Assembly (NCBI GenBank): GCA_013373205.1
Contig: JABXIG010000003.1
Location: 905,853 to 969,852 of the forward strand
Source: Methylocystaceae bacterium
Lineage (GTDB): Bacteria; Pseudomonadota; Alphaproteobacteria; Rhodospirillales; Terasakiellaceae
Reading direction: 5' to 3'
Length of the DNA stretch: 64,000 nucleotides
Shown here: positions 19,489-29,363 of the stretch, piece after piece
How the letters are laid out: every line of letters starts with the position of its first letter
Position numbering within the stretch: the stretch's first letter is position 1
Program-made: the position numbers and the translations under genes
Notes under the pieces: model-generated
The model's input: the letters and a program-made list of their open reading frames with translations, nothing else
The model's database searches: none
Told to the model about the DNA's origin: nothing

Positions 19489-19884
19489 TCAATTGGTTTC
19501 GATCAGTTCAATTTTGTACCCATCCGGGTCTTCAATAAAGGCAATAACAGTTGTGCCATGTTTCATGGGGCCGGGTTCACGACAGATTGTGGCCCCTGCT
19601 GCGCGTAAATCTTCACAGGTTTTATAAATATCAGGCACACCTAGGGCAAGGTGACCAAAGCCTGTTCCGTGCTCGTAAGCTTCTTTAGGATCCCAGTTAT
19701 ATGTTAGTTCAATGACGGTATTTTCGTTTTCGTCACCATATCCCACAAAGACATTCGTAAATTTGCCTTCGGGATAGTCAGTACGACGAATGACTTTCAT
19801 CCCAAGGATCTCAGTATAAAATGAAATGGATTTTTCCAGATCAAAAACCCGGATCATGGTGTGGAGAAAACGAAAATTGGACAT
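19489..19884 (-). CDS. gloA: Lactoylglutathione lyase (glyoxalase I)
   Basis: A 131-residue enzyme that turns the methylglyoxal-glutathione adduct into S-lactoylglutathione. Two vicinal-oxygen-chelate repeats carry the metal ligands: His in LHTMIRV, Glu in NTVIELTYN, His in GFGHLALGV and Glu in YKIELIE. The length equals that of the Ni-dependent bacterial enzyme. The ATG at 19884 has AAGGA six bases upstream, which is better than the longer frame overlapping lpxB. It is two bases downstream of lpxB and probably co-transcribed with it. Confidence 0.95.
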   Translation of the reverse strand: MSNFRFLHTMIRVFDLEKSISFYTEILGMKVIRRTDYPEGKFTNVFVGYGDENENTVIELTYNWDPKEAYEHGTGFGHLALGVPDIYKTCEDLRAAGATICREPGPMKHGTTVIAFIEDPDGYKIELIETN

Positions 19885-19886
19885 AG

Positions 19887-21047
19887 TTAATCCTTTGAAA
19901 TCAGGGATAAAACACATTGTGCGGCCCGCATACTGGGAAGGTCTTTTTCACCTTTACCCAACATAAGCATTGCACTGTTCAAATCATCAATTTGGCTCTG
20001 GTCTTGTCCTTTATTTTGTAAAAGTTTAAGGACTTCCTGACTGATCTTTTCAGGGGTACAATCATCTTGAATTAATTCAGGCATAACTTCACGGTTATGG
20101 AGCAAATTAACAATACTTGCATATTTAACTTTGATCAGACGTTTCGCAAGCCAATGGGTCATTTTTTTCATGCGATAGGTAATGACGCTTGGGGTATTTG
20201 CCAGCGCAAGTTCTAAGCTTACTGTACCGGACGCTGCCAGTGCAGCGTCTGCAGCTTTAAAAGCGCCAAACTTTTCCTCGTCACCTTCAACAACTAGAAC
20301 AGGAATTCCCCATCCCAGTGTGGTTTCTTTTACGATTTGGGACACTGTGGATACGGTTGGCAGAACAATACGCAATGATGGGTGTTGTTCTTTGATGAGA
20401 GCAATAGCCTCTTTAAAAATAGGGAGCAACTGAGAAGTTTCACTTTGCCGGCTACCGGGAAGCACACAAAGAATGGGGACGTTATCAGGAATGCCATGAC
20501 GTTTTTTAAAATCATCACCATCAGCTGAACCCATATGACTTTCAATAACGCTATGACCGACAAAGGTGGTCTCTAAGCCTTCTTTTTTAAAATAGGGTGG
20601 TTCAAATGGTAGCAGAACCATCAAATGGTCAAGAAATTGTGCAATTTTCTTTGCCCTACCCGGTTTCCACGCCCAAACAGTGGGGGCAACGTAGTGGATC
20701 AGTGGGATCCCCTTCCCCTTTAGCTTTTTGGCGACACGAAACGTAAAGCCAGGGGCATCAATGGTAATCAGGCAGTCGGGTTTTTGTTTTTCAACATCTT
20801 CAACCGTTTGCTTTATGCGTTTTAGAATTTTGGGAATGTGGGGAATGATTTCAGCTAACCCCATGATGCTGAGTTCGTTCATGGGAAACAGACTGGTTAG
20901 CCCCTCGGCATACATGTTAGGACCACCTATGCCGAGAAATTCAATATTTTCAGAGCATTGAGCTTTCATCGCTTTCATCAGTCGTGCCCCTAGAAGGTCA
21001 CCTGAGGGTTCTCCTGCGATGATATAAACACGTTTTTTATCTGTCAT
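19887..21047 (-). CDS. lpxB: Lipid A disaccharide synthase
   Basis: A 386-residue GT19 glycosyltransferase that joins UDP-2,3-diacylglucosamine and lipid X to form the lipid A disaccharide on the inner face of the inner membrane. The N-terminal IAGEPSGDLLGA, the central YVAPTVWAWKPGR and the C-terminal AASGTVSLELAL motifs are diagnostic. It overlaps lpxI by four bases and is the last lipid A gene of the cluster. Confidence 0.97.
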   Translation of the reverse strand: MTDKKRVYIIAGEPSGDLLGARLMKAMKAQCSENIEFLGIGGPNMYAEGLTSLFPMNELSIMGLAEIIPHIPKILKRIKQTVEDVEKQKPDCLITIDAPGFTFRVAKKLKGKGIPLIHYVAPTVWAWKPGRAKKIAQFLDHLMVLLPFEPPYFKKEGLETTFVGHSVIESHMGSADGDDFKKRHGIPDNVPILCVLPGSRQSETSQLLPIFKEAIALIKEQHPSLRIVLPTVSTVSQIVKETTLGWGIPVLVVEGDEEKFGAFKAADAALAASGTVSLELALANTPSVITYRMKKMTHWLAKRLIKVKYASIVNLLHNREVMPELIQDDCTPEKISQEVLKLLQNKGQDQSQIDDLNSAMLMLGKGEKDLPSMRAAQCVLSLISKD

Positions 21048-21859
21048 GGTTTTAGACCAACGACAAAGAGCCCTAGTTCATTCGCGCGATCAATAACGCG
21101 ATCACGGTCCACAATAATGCTGCCATTAGCTTCAACAGCGATACCACGTAAACCAGCAGATTTAACATTTTCAACGGTATCAATGCCAATTGTTGGAAGA
21201 TCGGCACGTTTTTCCTGTTTTGGTTTTTTGGCCTTGATTAAAACGCCACCAAGGCCCTCGCGCGCCACAAATTTGCAACGTTCCAGCATTTTATCTGTGC
21301 CTTCAATAGCTTCAACCGCCAGAACAAGACCCGCTTGTATGACCACGGCCTGACCAATATCTAGCGCCCCAATTTCATGAGCGATTTTTATGCCTTTTTC
21401 CATATCTTGTTGTGCTTGAAGGTCAGGTTCTACAGTTCCTAAGATGCCCGCAGGTGCAAGAAGATCGTCTAAAATGTCGTGGGCACCAATGACTTTAAAG
21501 CCTTCTTTTTCCAGCGCATCTATAATGTGAGATAACAACCCATCATCGCCAAAGGCCCCTGCCCCGGTTTTTGCAAGAAATTTAAGACCCCACGTATCCG
21601 GGCGAATTGAAAGCATGGAAGGTCGTTGAATGCGCCCGGCCATCAGAAGGGTTAAAGCTTGTTGCTCTTTTAGGATGGCAATTGTTTTTCCTGCGGCGCC
21701 TAGTCTGACCCATGTGTGTGGGTGGTTTTTTACGAGTTCCGGATCGGTTTGATCTTTAAAGGCGATTATATGAAAAGGGCGACCTTCTTTAACGCATTGA
21801 TCTATAATACGTTTGGGAAGATCGCCACGTCCGGCAAGTAATCCGATTTTTTCAGCCAT
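21044..21859 (-). CDS. lpxI: UDP-2,3-diacylglucosamine pyrophosphatase, LpxI type
   Basis: A 271-residue DUF1009 protein. It makes lipid X from UDP-2,3-diacylglucosamine, the step done by LpxH in E. coli. LpxI is unrelated to LpxH and is the version used by alphaproteobacteria. Features include GLLAGRGDLPKRI at the N-terminus, RPDTWG in the middle and PTIGIDTVENVKSAGLRGIA near the C-terminus. Its position between lpxA and lpxB confirms the role. Confidence 0.95.
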   Translation of the reverse strand: MAEKIGLLAGRGDLPKRIIDQCVKEGRPFHIIAFKDQTDPELVKNHPHTWVRLGAAGKTIAILKEQQALTLLMAGRIQRPSMLSIRPDTWGLKFLAKTGAGAFGDDGLLSHIIDALEKEGFKVIGAHDILDDLLAPAGILGTVEPDLQAQQDMEKGIKIAHEIGALDIGQAVVIQAGLVLAVEAIEGTDKMLERCKFVAREGLGGVLIKAKKPKQEKRADLPTIGIDTVENVKSAGLRGIAVEANGSIIVDRDRVIDRANELGLFVVGLKP

Positions 21860-21862
21860 GGC

Positions 21863-22648
21863 TTATTTTGGCGTTGTTACGCCCCTTGATGATTCCTGTC
21901 TGATAAAGTGGACAATTTCCATAACAGGTTCGACGTTACTAAACATATTTTCAACATCATCAACCCGTTCTGCCATTGTGCCTTCTTGCGCAAATAACAA
22001 ACGATAGGCTGTGCGCATGGAATGGATAACTTCACGGTCAAAGTTACGACGTTTCAGTCCCACAATATTTAAGCCGGCAAGACGTGCGCGATTACCAGTT
22101 ACAGAGCCATAAGGAATGACATCATTTTCGATCCCGGACATCCCGCCTATCATGGCATGTTTACCAATACGGCAGAACTGATGTACGGCTGATAGTCCAC
22201 CAATGATGGCCCAATCTTCAATGATGACATGTCCTGCAAGTGTTGCATTATTCACCAGAATAACATGATCGCCGATTTGGCAATCATGTCCAACATGTGC
22301 ACCCACCATAACCAGACAGTTATTACCGATTTTGGTGAGCATACCGCCGCCTTCAGTCCCGGGGTTAATGGTCACATGTTCCCGAATAACATTGTTATTG
22401 CCAATTTCAAGACGAGAAGGTTCACCATTATATTTCAGGTCTTGTGGACAATGGCCAACAGAGGCAAAAGGGAAAACTTTATTGTTCTCGCCAATTGTTG
22501 TAATACCTTCAACAACCACATGGGAGATCAGTTCTACATTCTCACCTAATTTTACATCGGGTCCTACGATACAGAATGGACCAATTTTTACACTCTCTGC
22601 AATTTCAGCCTTTGGGTCGATAATTGCACTGGGGTGAATTTCAGCCAT
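21863..22648 (-). CDS. lpxA: UDP-N-acetylglucosamine acyltransferase
   Basis: A 261-residue left-handed beta-helix enzyme that adds the 3-O-acyl chain to UDP-GlcNAc, the first step of lipid A synthesis. Hexapeptide repeats fill residues 1-190, the catalytic His lies in MVGAHVGHDCQIG, and a helical C-terminus follows. Its start shares one base with the fabZ stop. Confidence 0.97.
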   Translation of the reverse strand: MAEIHPSAIIDPKAEIAESVKIGPFCIVGPDVKLGENVELISHVVVEGITTIGENNKVFPFASVGHCPQDLKYNGEPSRLEIGNNNVIREHVTINPGTEGGGMLTKIGNNCLVMVGAHVGHDCQIGDHVILVNNATLAGHVIIEDWAIIGGLSAVHQFCRIGKHAMIGGMSGIENDVIPYGSVTGNRARLAGLNIVGLKRRNFDREVIHSMRTAYRLLFAQEGTMAERVDDVENMFSNVEPVMEIVHFIRQESSRGVTTPK

Positions 22649-23103
22649 TATTCTTTCACAATCATAGCGGTGATGACAGCTTCGGCCATAAGGTTACCGT
22701 CACTGTAAGCCTCACCTTTAAATTTCCAGATATTGCCACGTTGGCGTTCTTTTTGAACTTTGATATTTAATGTATCGCCTGGTCCGACAGGCTTTCTAAA
22801 GCGGCAGCCTTCAATTGACATAAAGTAAACAAGTTTACCTTCAATGTCTTTGCCTTCAGTTTGAACAACAAGCACAGCTGCAGTTTGTGCCATAGCTTCA
22901 ACAATCAAAACGCCCGGCATGACAGGCTTTTGCGGGAAATGTCCTGGAAAAAAAGGTTCATTAATCGTAACATTTTTAATGCCAGTTGCACTTTCACCGA
23001 CAACAATATCTTCAACGCGATCGACCAGTAAAAAGGGATAGCGATGTGGGATCATTTCCATGATCCGCATGATATCTATTGATGTTGCTTCTTGTTCAGA
23101 CAT
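22648..23103 (-). CDS. fabZ: 3-hydroxyacyl-ACP dehydratase
   Basis: A 151-residue hot-dog-fold enzyme that dehydrates 3-hydroxyacyl-ACP in fatty acid elongation, competing with LpxA and LpxD for the same substrate. The catalytic His is in [14 protein letters not shown] and the Glu in VLIVEAMAQ. It overlaps lpxD by eight bases and lpxA by one, consistent with tight balance between phospholipid and lipid A synthesis. Confidence 0.97.
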   Translation of the reverse strand: MSEQEATSIDIMRIMEMIPHRYPFLLVDRVEDIVVGESATGIKNVTINEPFFPGHFPQKPVMPGVLIVEAMAQTAAVLVVQTEGKDIEGKLVYFMSIEGCRFRKPVGPGDTLNIKVQKERQRGNIWKFKGEAYSDGNLMAEAVITAMIVKE

Positions 23104-24130
23104 GATGTTTGTCCTTCTGATTTGTCTTTTTTATGATTTTGTTTAGTGTGGCTTGTTTTTTCAACCATTCTTTTTGTGGAATGGCTGGGAAACCACCAAC
23201 CGTTTGACCTGCTTCAATGTTTTTCATTACGCCAGACTTGGCCGCCATTGTAACACCATCACCGATTGTTAAATGCCCTGCTAGACCGGCCTGACCACCA
23301 GCAACACAGAAGTTCCCTAGCTTTGTGCTTCCGGAAATGCCGACCTGAGCAACAAGTACACAGCCAGCACCGATAACAACATTATGAGCAATCTGGACAA
23401 GATTATCAATTTGTGAACCTGTGCCGATGACTGTGTCTGGTCCAGCGCCACGGTCAATGGTGGTATTTGCACCAATGTTGACATGGTCTTCAATGATAAC
23501 TCGCCCCAATTGTGGAATGCGTAGATGGCCTTGAGGGCCGCTGGCAAAACCAAAGCCGTCCTGGCCAATTTGTGTACCGGGATGAATGGTAACAGCATTT
23601 CCGATTAAGCTATGCGAGATCGTTACATTTGAGGAAATGATACAACTGTTGCCAATCTGCACCCCTTCTCTGATTACAGCATTGGCCAATATTTGTGTAT
23701 CATTACCAACAACCACATTCTTCCCAATATATGCACCGGCTTCAATGTAGACTCCTTGGCCAATTGTCGCACTTGGGTCAATATGAGCTAAGCTGGAAAT
23801 CTGACTATCAACAGGTTCTTTCTCGTAAAACAAATTTGCGATTTTTGCATATGCCATATAAGGCTGAGGTGTTAGTAAAAGATTCAAACCTTCTGGTGCG
23901 TGGTTAGCTAAATCGGGATGAACAATACAGAGGCCAGCCCTTGTCTTTGAAAAAGCATCTAGATATTTGCGATTATCAAGAAAGGTCACATCATCTGGGC
24001 CAGCAAGATCAATCGCAGCGACATCCTTATAGCTGGCCTTTTCATCACCAACCAGTTTTGTATCGGCAATACTAGCTAGTTCACTCGCAGTGAATGGTCC
24101 CTTACAGTTAAAAAAACGTAGGTCTGCCAT
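23096..24130 (-). CDS. lpxD: UDP-3-O-acylglucosamine N-acyltransferase
   Basis: A 344-residue trimeric enzyme that adds the N-linked acyl chain during lipid A synthesis. An N-terminal uridine-binding domain covers about residues 1-105, left-handed beta-helix hexapeptides follow, and a C-terminal helix ends the protein. The catalytic His is in [11 protein letters not shown] near residue 245. It starts three bases after the skp stop. Confidence 0.97.
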   Translation of the reverse strand: MADLRFFNCKGPFTASELASIADTKLVGDEKASYKDVAAIDLAGPDDVTFLDNRKYLDAFSKTRAGLCIVHPDLANHAPEGLNLLLTPQPYMAYAKIANLFYEKEPVDSQISSLAHIDPSATIGQGVYIEAGAYIGKNVVVGNDTQILANAVIREGVQIGNSCIISSNVTISHSLIGNAVTIHPGTQIGQDGFGFASGPQGHLRIPQLGRVIIEDHVNIGANTTIDRGAGPDTVIGTGSQIDNLVQIAHNVVIGAGCVLVAQVGISGSTKLGNFCVAGGQAGLAGHLTIGDGVTMAAKSGVMKNIEAGQTVGGFPAIPQKEWLKKQATLNKIIKKTNQKDKHHV

Positions 24131-24133
24131 GAG

Positions 24134-24685
24134 TTACTTAAAAACCTTGATGCTAGGTAGCTTTGCATTGAGTTGTTTGATTACTTCATCAGAAATATCA
24201 TACTTGTCTGCGACAACAACAGTGTTCTCACGTCGTAATACGAGTGAATACCCTTTGTCTGCAGCAATTTTCAAAACGACTTCGCGTAAATTTTGGTTAA
24301 TTTTTTCTAAAGCTTCGTTTTGTGCCTTTTGTAAGTCTAGGTTTTTCTGCTGTACCTTCTTTTGCACCTCACGAACTTTTTGTTCGAACTTTCGGCGTTC
24401 TTCTTTAAAAGATTCCGGAGAAAGTAATGATTGTTTTTGTGCAAGGTCTTGATTCGCTTTTAAAAGTTCAGCTTCTTCCTTTTGAACTTCTGTTCTGTAT
24501 TGTTCGCGGATAGCTTTTACCTGTTCACGTACATTTTTAGGTGCAGCAGAAACCGCCATTACTTTTTGAAAATTAACAACGGCTACATTTAATGGAACTT
24601 CTTGCGCTTTAGCTGTTGAACTAAAGGAAAAGATCAAAGACAGAGTAATTGCACATGCTGGTAATAAAATACTTTTAAAATTCAT
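24134..24685 (-). CDS. skp: Periplasmic chaperone of the Skp/OmpH family
   Basis: A 183-residue secreted protein with a signal peptide (cleavage after AKA, about residue 27) and a long charged coiled coil (residues 60-140) that forms the tentacles of the Skp trimer. The family holds unfolded outer-membrane proteins in the periplasm for BamA. The ATG at 24685 has AGGA six bases upstream within the end of bamA, and the TTG two codons earlier is less likely. It is sandwiched between bamA and lpxD as in most proteobacteria. Confidence 0.92.
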   Translation of the reverse strand: MNFKSILLPACAITLSLIFSFSSTAKAQEVPLNVAVVNFQKVMAVSAAPKNVREQVKAIREQYRTEVQKEEAELLKANQDLAQKQSLLSPESFKEERRKFEQKVREVQKKVQQKNLDLQKAQNEALEKINQNLREVVLKIAADKGYSLVLRRENTVVVADKYDISDEVIKQLNAKLPSIKVFK

Positions 24686-24693
24686 AATCAATC

Positions 24694-26973
24694 CTAGAAA
24701 TTCGTACCTAAGCTAAAGCGGAAGTATTCAGTTTTATCATGGTCTTCTTTAAGAACGGGAACTGCCCAATCAAGCCCAATGGGGCCCATTGGGGAAATCC
24801 ATGAAATACCAAAACCAACGGATGTTCTTAGTGAACTGGAGTCCTGAACAAGTGATGTCGCAGGATTGACTTCTGTCACTGTACCGAGATCAGAGAATAA
24901 AACACCGGAAATTTGATATTCGTTTGGCAGACCTAATGGGAAACGCATATCTACTGTTGAATTAAAGACATATTCCCCACCAAGGGCATCTGATGTTGAC
25001 GTATCACGTGGACCGACACCACTTGTTTCAAAGCCACGGAAACTATCACCACCTAGGAAATAGCGATTTTGGAGTTTAACGTCTTCGCCAATACCTGTTA
25101 TGTGTCCAATGCGACCGCGCGCACTTAAAACCCATTGGTCATCCAGAGGGTAATAATAAGAACCAGTCAGCTGGTTTTGAATGTAGGCAACAGTCCCACC
25201 TAAGCCTGCCAGTGTGTTCATAACACCAATTCTGTAGCCTTCGGTAGGCATGATCCGGCTATCACGTTTGTCGTAGACCAGACCATGCGTAATTGCAGAT
25301 GTGATTTCTTCACCTTCTTGAGATTTAATTAAGGTCGAAGCATCTGCCTGAATATTTTCTACTGTGGTTTGGTCAAGTTTATAACTCCAGGATTGTGTCA
25401 TATAATCTGAGAATGGATAGCTTGCTCTCAGCACAGCACCAACTTTATCAATATCATATGAACTTGTGTCCTGAAGGTCTTGAGTGATTTTATATAGGTC
25501 AAAACCAGCTGCCAATTCACGATCCAAAAAATAGGGTTCGGTAAAACTGATATCAAATTTTGTTTTTTCGGCGGCAACACTAGCTTTAAAGACTAGGTTT
25601 TGTCCTTTACCCAATAAATTTGCTTCTGAAATACTGAATTCACCAATAGCACCAGAGGTAGACGAATAGCCGCCGCCTACTGACAGAGAACCTGTAGATT
25701 TTTCTTCGACCTGAACATCAATTACAGTTTGATCAGGCGCACTTCCTGCTGATTGATTGAATTCAACCTTTTCAAAGAAGTTCAGGTTATTGATACGTTT
25801 TTTACTGCGTTTAAGTTTAGCAGAATTTAAGGCATCGCCTTCGACAAGCTGGAATTCTCTGCGCACAACTTCGTCAAGGGTACGGAAGTTCCCTTGGATA
25901 TTAATTCGTTCAACGAAAATCCTAGGGCCTTCTTCAATGTTGAACGTCAGGTCAATTGTCCGTTCATCAGTATTTCTTTGAACATCCGGACTAATTCTAA
26001 CAAAAGGAAAACCTTGATAACCGATATTATCGACGAGCTCCTCAATGGTCTCGTCAACTTCATCTGCATTATACCAATCACCAGTTTCCAAAGAAACCAA
26101 GCCTTGAAGAGTTTCTTCATTCAGGCCTCTGAGGTTGTTGTTTAGGACAACATCCTTGATTTCGTAACGTGGACCTTCATCAATTGTGTATGTGATAAAG
26201 AACTCTTCACGTGACGGGCTTAGCTCTGCAACAGCGGATGTCACTTTAAAGTCAGCATAACCTCTAGAGAGATAGAAACGACGTAAGAGTTCTTTGTCAT
26301 AATTCAAACGATCTGGATCGTAGTTATCGTCAGCCGTTAAGATATTATACCAGCGGGTCTCGCGTGTACGAATGATTTCGCTTAACTTACCATCACCATA
26401 TTCTTTGTTGCCAACAAATCGAATTTTCTCAACACCAGTTTGCTCGCCTTCTTTAATTTCAAAAGCAAGGTCAACACGGTTCTGGTCCAATTGAATGACT
26501 TTAGGCTCAACAGTTGCGGCAAATCGACCGCTTCGGCGATAAAGCGTCAGGATCCGTTCAACATCTTGCTGAACACGTGTGCGTGTATAAATTACACGGG
26601 GGCGAAGGGTAACTTCTGCTTCCAGTGTGTCATCATCAAGTTTGCGGTTACCTTCAAAGGCAATCCGGTTGATGACAGGATTTTCAACAACATTAACGAC
26701 AAGGTTGCCACCTTCCTGTTTAAAGGTGACATCTGCAAAGAGACCTGTTGCAAATAATTTTTTCAGGGAACGGTTGAGTTGACGCGAATTAAATTCGTCA
26801 CCTTCCTGAAACGTCAGGTAGGTGCGAATTGTTTCCGGTTCAACCCGTTGGGAACCAAGGATCGTAATCTGATTAATCAAGCCCGCGCTCAGAGCGGCTG
26901 TGCTTGTCATTGTTGTTGCGACACCAAGTGCAATTGCTGCGCCTATTGATGCGATGCGTTGACGTTTTTTCAC
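24694..26973 (-). CDS. bamA: Outer-membrane protein assembly factor
   Basis: A 759-residue Omp85 protein. A signal peptide of about 30 residues (cleavage near LSA-GLI) is followed by five POTRA domains (about residues 31-430) and a 16-strand barrel. The barrel ends in FRFSLGTNF, with the terminal phenylalanine that marks outer-membrane proteins, and RGF in DSFRGFE is the conserved lid motif. It inserts barrel proteins into the outer membrane. It is located between rseP and skp. Confidence 0.97.
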   Translation of the reverse strand: MKKRQRIASIGAAIALGVATTMTSTAALSAGLINQITILGSQRVEPETIRTYLTFQEGDEFNSRQLNRSLKKLFATGLFADVTFKQEGGNLVVNVVENPVINRIAFEGNRKLDDDTLEAEVTLRPRVIYTRTRVQQDVERILTLYRRSGRFAATVEPKVIQLDQNRVDLAFEIKEGEQTGVEKIRFVGNKEYGDGKLSEIIRTRETRWYNILTADDNYDPDRLNYDKELLRRFYLSRGYADFKVTSAVAELSPSREEFFITYTIDEGPRYEIKDVVLNNNLRGLNEETLQGLVSLETGDWYNADEVDETIEELVDNIGYQGFPFVRISPDVQRNTDERTIDLTFNIEEGPRIFVERINIQGNFRTLDEVVRREFQLVEGDALNSAKLKRSKKRINNLNFFEKVEFNQSAGSAPDQTVIDVQVEEKSTGSLSVGGGYSSTSGAIGEFSISEANLLGKGQNLVFKASVAAEKTKFDISFTEPYFLDRELAAGFDLYKITQDLQDTSSYDIDKVGAVLRASYPFSDYMTQSWSYKLDQTTVENIQADASTLIKSQEGEEITSAITHGLVYDKRDSRIMPTEGYRIGVMNTLAGLGGTVAYIQNQLTGSYYYPLDDQWVLSARGRIGHITGIGEDVKLQNRYFLGGDSFRGFETSGVGPRDTSTSDALGGEYVFNSTVDMRFPLGLPNEYQISGVLFSDLGTVTEVNPATSLVQDSSSLRTSVGFGISWISPMGPIGLDWAVPVLKEDHDKTEYFRFSLGTNF

Positions 26974-27000
26974 CTTAGTCCCCCATACTTGGTTTTATGC

Positions 27001-28128
27001 TCAGGTGAAGAGCTGTGTAACAAAATCGAATACCTTCAATTGGACAAGGTCATTCCATGTTGCAAAGATCATTAAACCCAATACCAGAGTTAGACCTAAA
27101 CGGAAACCATATTCTTGTGCCTTTTCACTTAAAGGCTTACCACGAATGGCTTCTGCTGCATAGAATACCAAATGCCCACCATCCAGCATCGGAATTGGAA
27201 ACAAGTTTATCAGACCAAGGTTAACAGAAAGTACCGCCATTAAATAAATTAAACTATCGAAGCCTGATTTTGCGGCATCCCCTGAAACCTGGGCAATACG
27301 AAGCGGGCCACCTAAGTCTTTCACACTGCCACCACCAGTAATCAAAGTGCCCAGGTGAGAAAGGATTTGCGCTGTCATCTCATAAGTCTTTTCAACACCC
27401 ATCCAAACAGCGAGAGCTGGATTGTATCGGGTATATTCGGCTTGGTCCGGGTCTGGGCGAACCCCAAGAACACCAATGGTTTCCCCGTTGCTTTCTTTTG
27501 CTTTTGGGGTGATGGTTACATTAATCTCAGATGCATTTCGTTGAACAATTGCCATCAATTGACGATCTGGATTATTCATCACGATTTCACGCATATCATC
27601 GAATGTCTCAGTTGGCTTACCATCCAGAGATAAAATTCGATCGCCTTTTTGTAGTGCAGCTTCTTCAGCAGCACTTTCGGGCACTACTTCGCCAATGGCA
27701 GCATAGAATTTTTCAGGCACACCCACTGCCATATAAAGAATGGCGAACAAAACGGCAGCTAAAATAAAGTTTGCGATTGGGCCTGCTGAAACAATAGCTG
27801 CTCGTGCGCCAATAGACTTGTAATGAAATGAAACGGCTTTTTCTTCCTCGGTGAAAGGACGTTCTCCTTCATCAAGGCCAGAGCTTGTCGCATCTGCATC
27901 GCCAAACATTTTTACATAACCACCAAATGGCATCAGGCAGATTTTCCAGCGCGTATCTGCTTTATCGTTCCAGCCAAAAAGTTCAGGACCAAAGCCGATG
28001 GAGAAAACTTCAACCCTTACCCCATTGCGACGCGCAACCCAGTAATGGCCAAGTTCATGAAAAAAGACCAGAACGCTAAGCGCAAAAATAAATGCCACAA
28101 TTGGATTGGCAAAAAGCAGATCGTACAT
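27001..28128 (-). CDS. rseP: RIP site-2 metalloprotease
   Basis: A 375-residue membrane zinc protease that cuts transmembrane anti-sigma factors or signal-peptide remnants within the bilayer. HELGH occupies residues 24-28, the second metal motif LFPIPMLDGGH is near residue 310, and one PDZ domain lies in between (about residues 125-210). Having a single PDZ domain instead of two is common in alphaproteobacteria. The substrate is unknown. Confidence 0.95.
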   Translation of the reverse strand: MYDLLFANPIVAFIFALSVLVFFHELGHYWVARRNGVRVEVFSIGFGPELFGWNDKADTRWKICLMPFGGYVKMFGDADATSSGLDEGERPFTEEEKAVSFHYKSIGARAAIVSAGPIANFILAAVLFAILYMAVGVPEKFYAAIGEVVPESAAEEAALQKGDRILSLDGKPTETFDDMREIVMNNPDRQLMAIVQRNASEINVTITPKAKESNGETIGVLGVRPDPDQAEYTRYNPALAVWMGVEKTYEMTAQILSHLGTLITGGGSVKDLGGPLRIAQVSGDAAKSGFDSLIYLMAVLSVNLGLINLFPIPMLDGGHLVFYAAEAIRGKPLSEKAQEYGFRLGLTLVLGLMIFATWNDLVQLKVFDFVTQLFT

Positions 28129-28169
28129 AGATTATAACCGTTTGTGTTTAAGGTGTGCGTAAGGTAAGG

Positions 28170-29363
28170 CTATTGGCATTTTTTTTCAATGGATTGTCTG
28201 GCGAAAATGCGCGCTTTTTTATCGACATGCAGCACATCTTCAATGGTTTCTAGATTTTGGTGCTCAAATCGCTCTAAAACCTCTTCGACAACAGCAGGGA
28301 TATCCAAAAAGCCTATAAGACCTTCAAGGAACGAACTTACCGCTTCTTCATTGGCTGCATTTAAAACGGCAGGAGCTGACTTGCCTTGTTGTAGTGATTC
28401 GCGCGCCAGTCTAAGACACGGGAATCTTTCAAGGTCGGGGCGTTCAAAATTCAATTGGGCGATTTCTGCCAAATTTAACTTTGGTGATGGGGCTTCCATC
28501 CTTTCTGGCCAGGCCAGCGTATAGGCAATGGGAGTGCGCATATCTGGACTTCCCAATTGTGCCAGAACAGACCCATCGACATAAGATACCATAGAATGAA
28601 TGACGGATTGCGGATGAACGAGAATATCGATGTTTTCTTCTTCAACAGGGAAAAGATGATAGGCCTCGATTAATTCTAAGCCTTTATTCATCATACTGGC
28701 TGAATCAACAGAGATTTTTGCACCCATTGACCAATTGGGGTGGGCAACAGCCTGTTGCGGCGTGACGGTCTGCATTTGATCCTTGGAAAAGGTTCTAAAC
28801 GGACCACCGGACGCCGTTAGTGTGATTTTTTCAATTCCTTCGGGGCGATCAAAATCAAGAACTTGAAAAATGGCATTATGTTCAGAATCTACAGGGAGTA
28901 GCGTTGCACCATGTTGTGTAACACACCCCATCATCAAATCACCTGCACAGACCAGACTTTCCTTGTTCGCTAATCCAATACAGGCGCCACGTTTTACCGC
29001 TTCAAGTGTAGGCGCCAATCCCGCAGATCCCACAATTGAAGCCATAACCCAATCTGCTTGCCTTTGGGCAGCTTCTAAAATGGCGTTTGGGCCCGCCCCT
29101 ATTTCAATATTTGTACCGGACAAAGCCTCTTTTAAGGGTTGATAATTCTCTGCATCTGCAACGCAAACATATTCTGCATCTAATGCACGCGCCTGTTTTG
29201 CAAGAAGATCAACATTTGAGTTTCCGCTAAGGGCAACAACGTTAAATTTATCGGGGTTGCGCAATAACAGGTCGACGGTACTTGTTCCGATGGAGCCCGT
29301 GGAGCCTAAGATGCTGACGGTTTTCGGTGCAGTTGATGGAAGCTTTTGTACGTTTAAAACCAT
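28170..29363 (-). CDS. dxr: 1-deoxy-D-xylulose-5-phosphate reductoisomerase
   Basis: A 397-residue NADPH-dependent enzyme that makes methylerythritol phosphate in the MEP isoprenoid pathway, feeding UppS two genes upstream. The N-terminal Rossmann motif is ILGSTGSIGTSTVDL, and the catalytic loop includes PVDSEHNAIFQ and SASGGPFR-like residues (LTASGGPFRTF). The start overlaps the cdsA stop by ten bases. Confidence 0.97.
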   Translation of the reverse strand: MVLNVQKLPSTAPKTVSILGSTGSIGTSTVDLLLRNPDKFNVVALSGNSNVDLLAKQARALDAEYVCVADAENYQPLKEALSGTNIEIGAGPNAILEAAQRQADWVMASIVGSAGLAPTLEAVKRGACIGLANKESLVCAGDLMMGCVTQHGATLLPVDSEHNAIFQVLDFDRPEGIEKITLTASGGPFRTFSKDQMQTVTPQQAVAHPNWSMGAKISVDSASMMNKGLELIEAYHLFPVEEENIDILVHPQSVIHSMVSYVDGSVLAQLGSPDMRTPIAYTLAWPERMEAPSPKLNLAEIAQLNFERPDLERFPCLRLARESLQQGKSAPAVLNAANEEAVSSFLEGLIGFLDIPAVVEEVLERFEHQNLETIEDVLHVDKKARIFARQSIEKKCQ

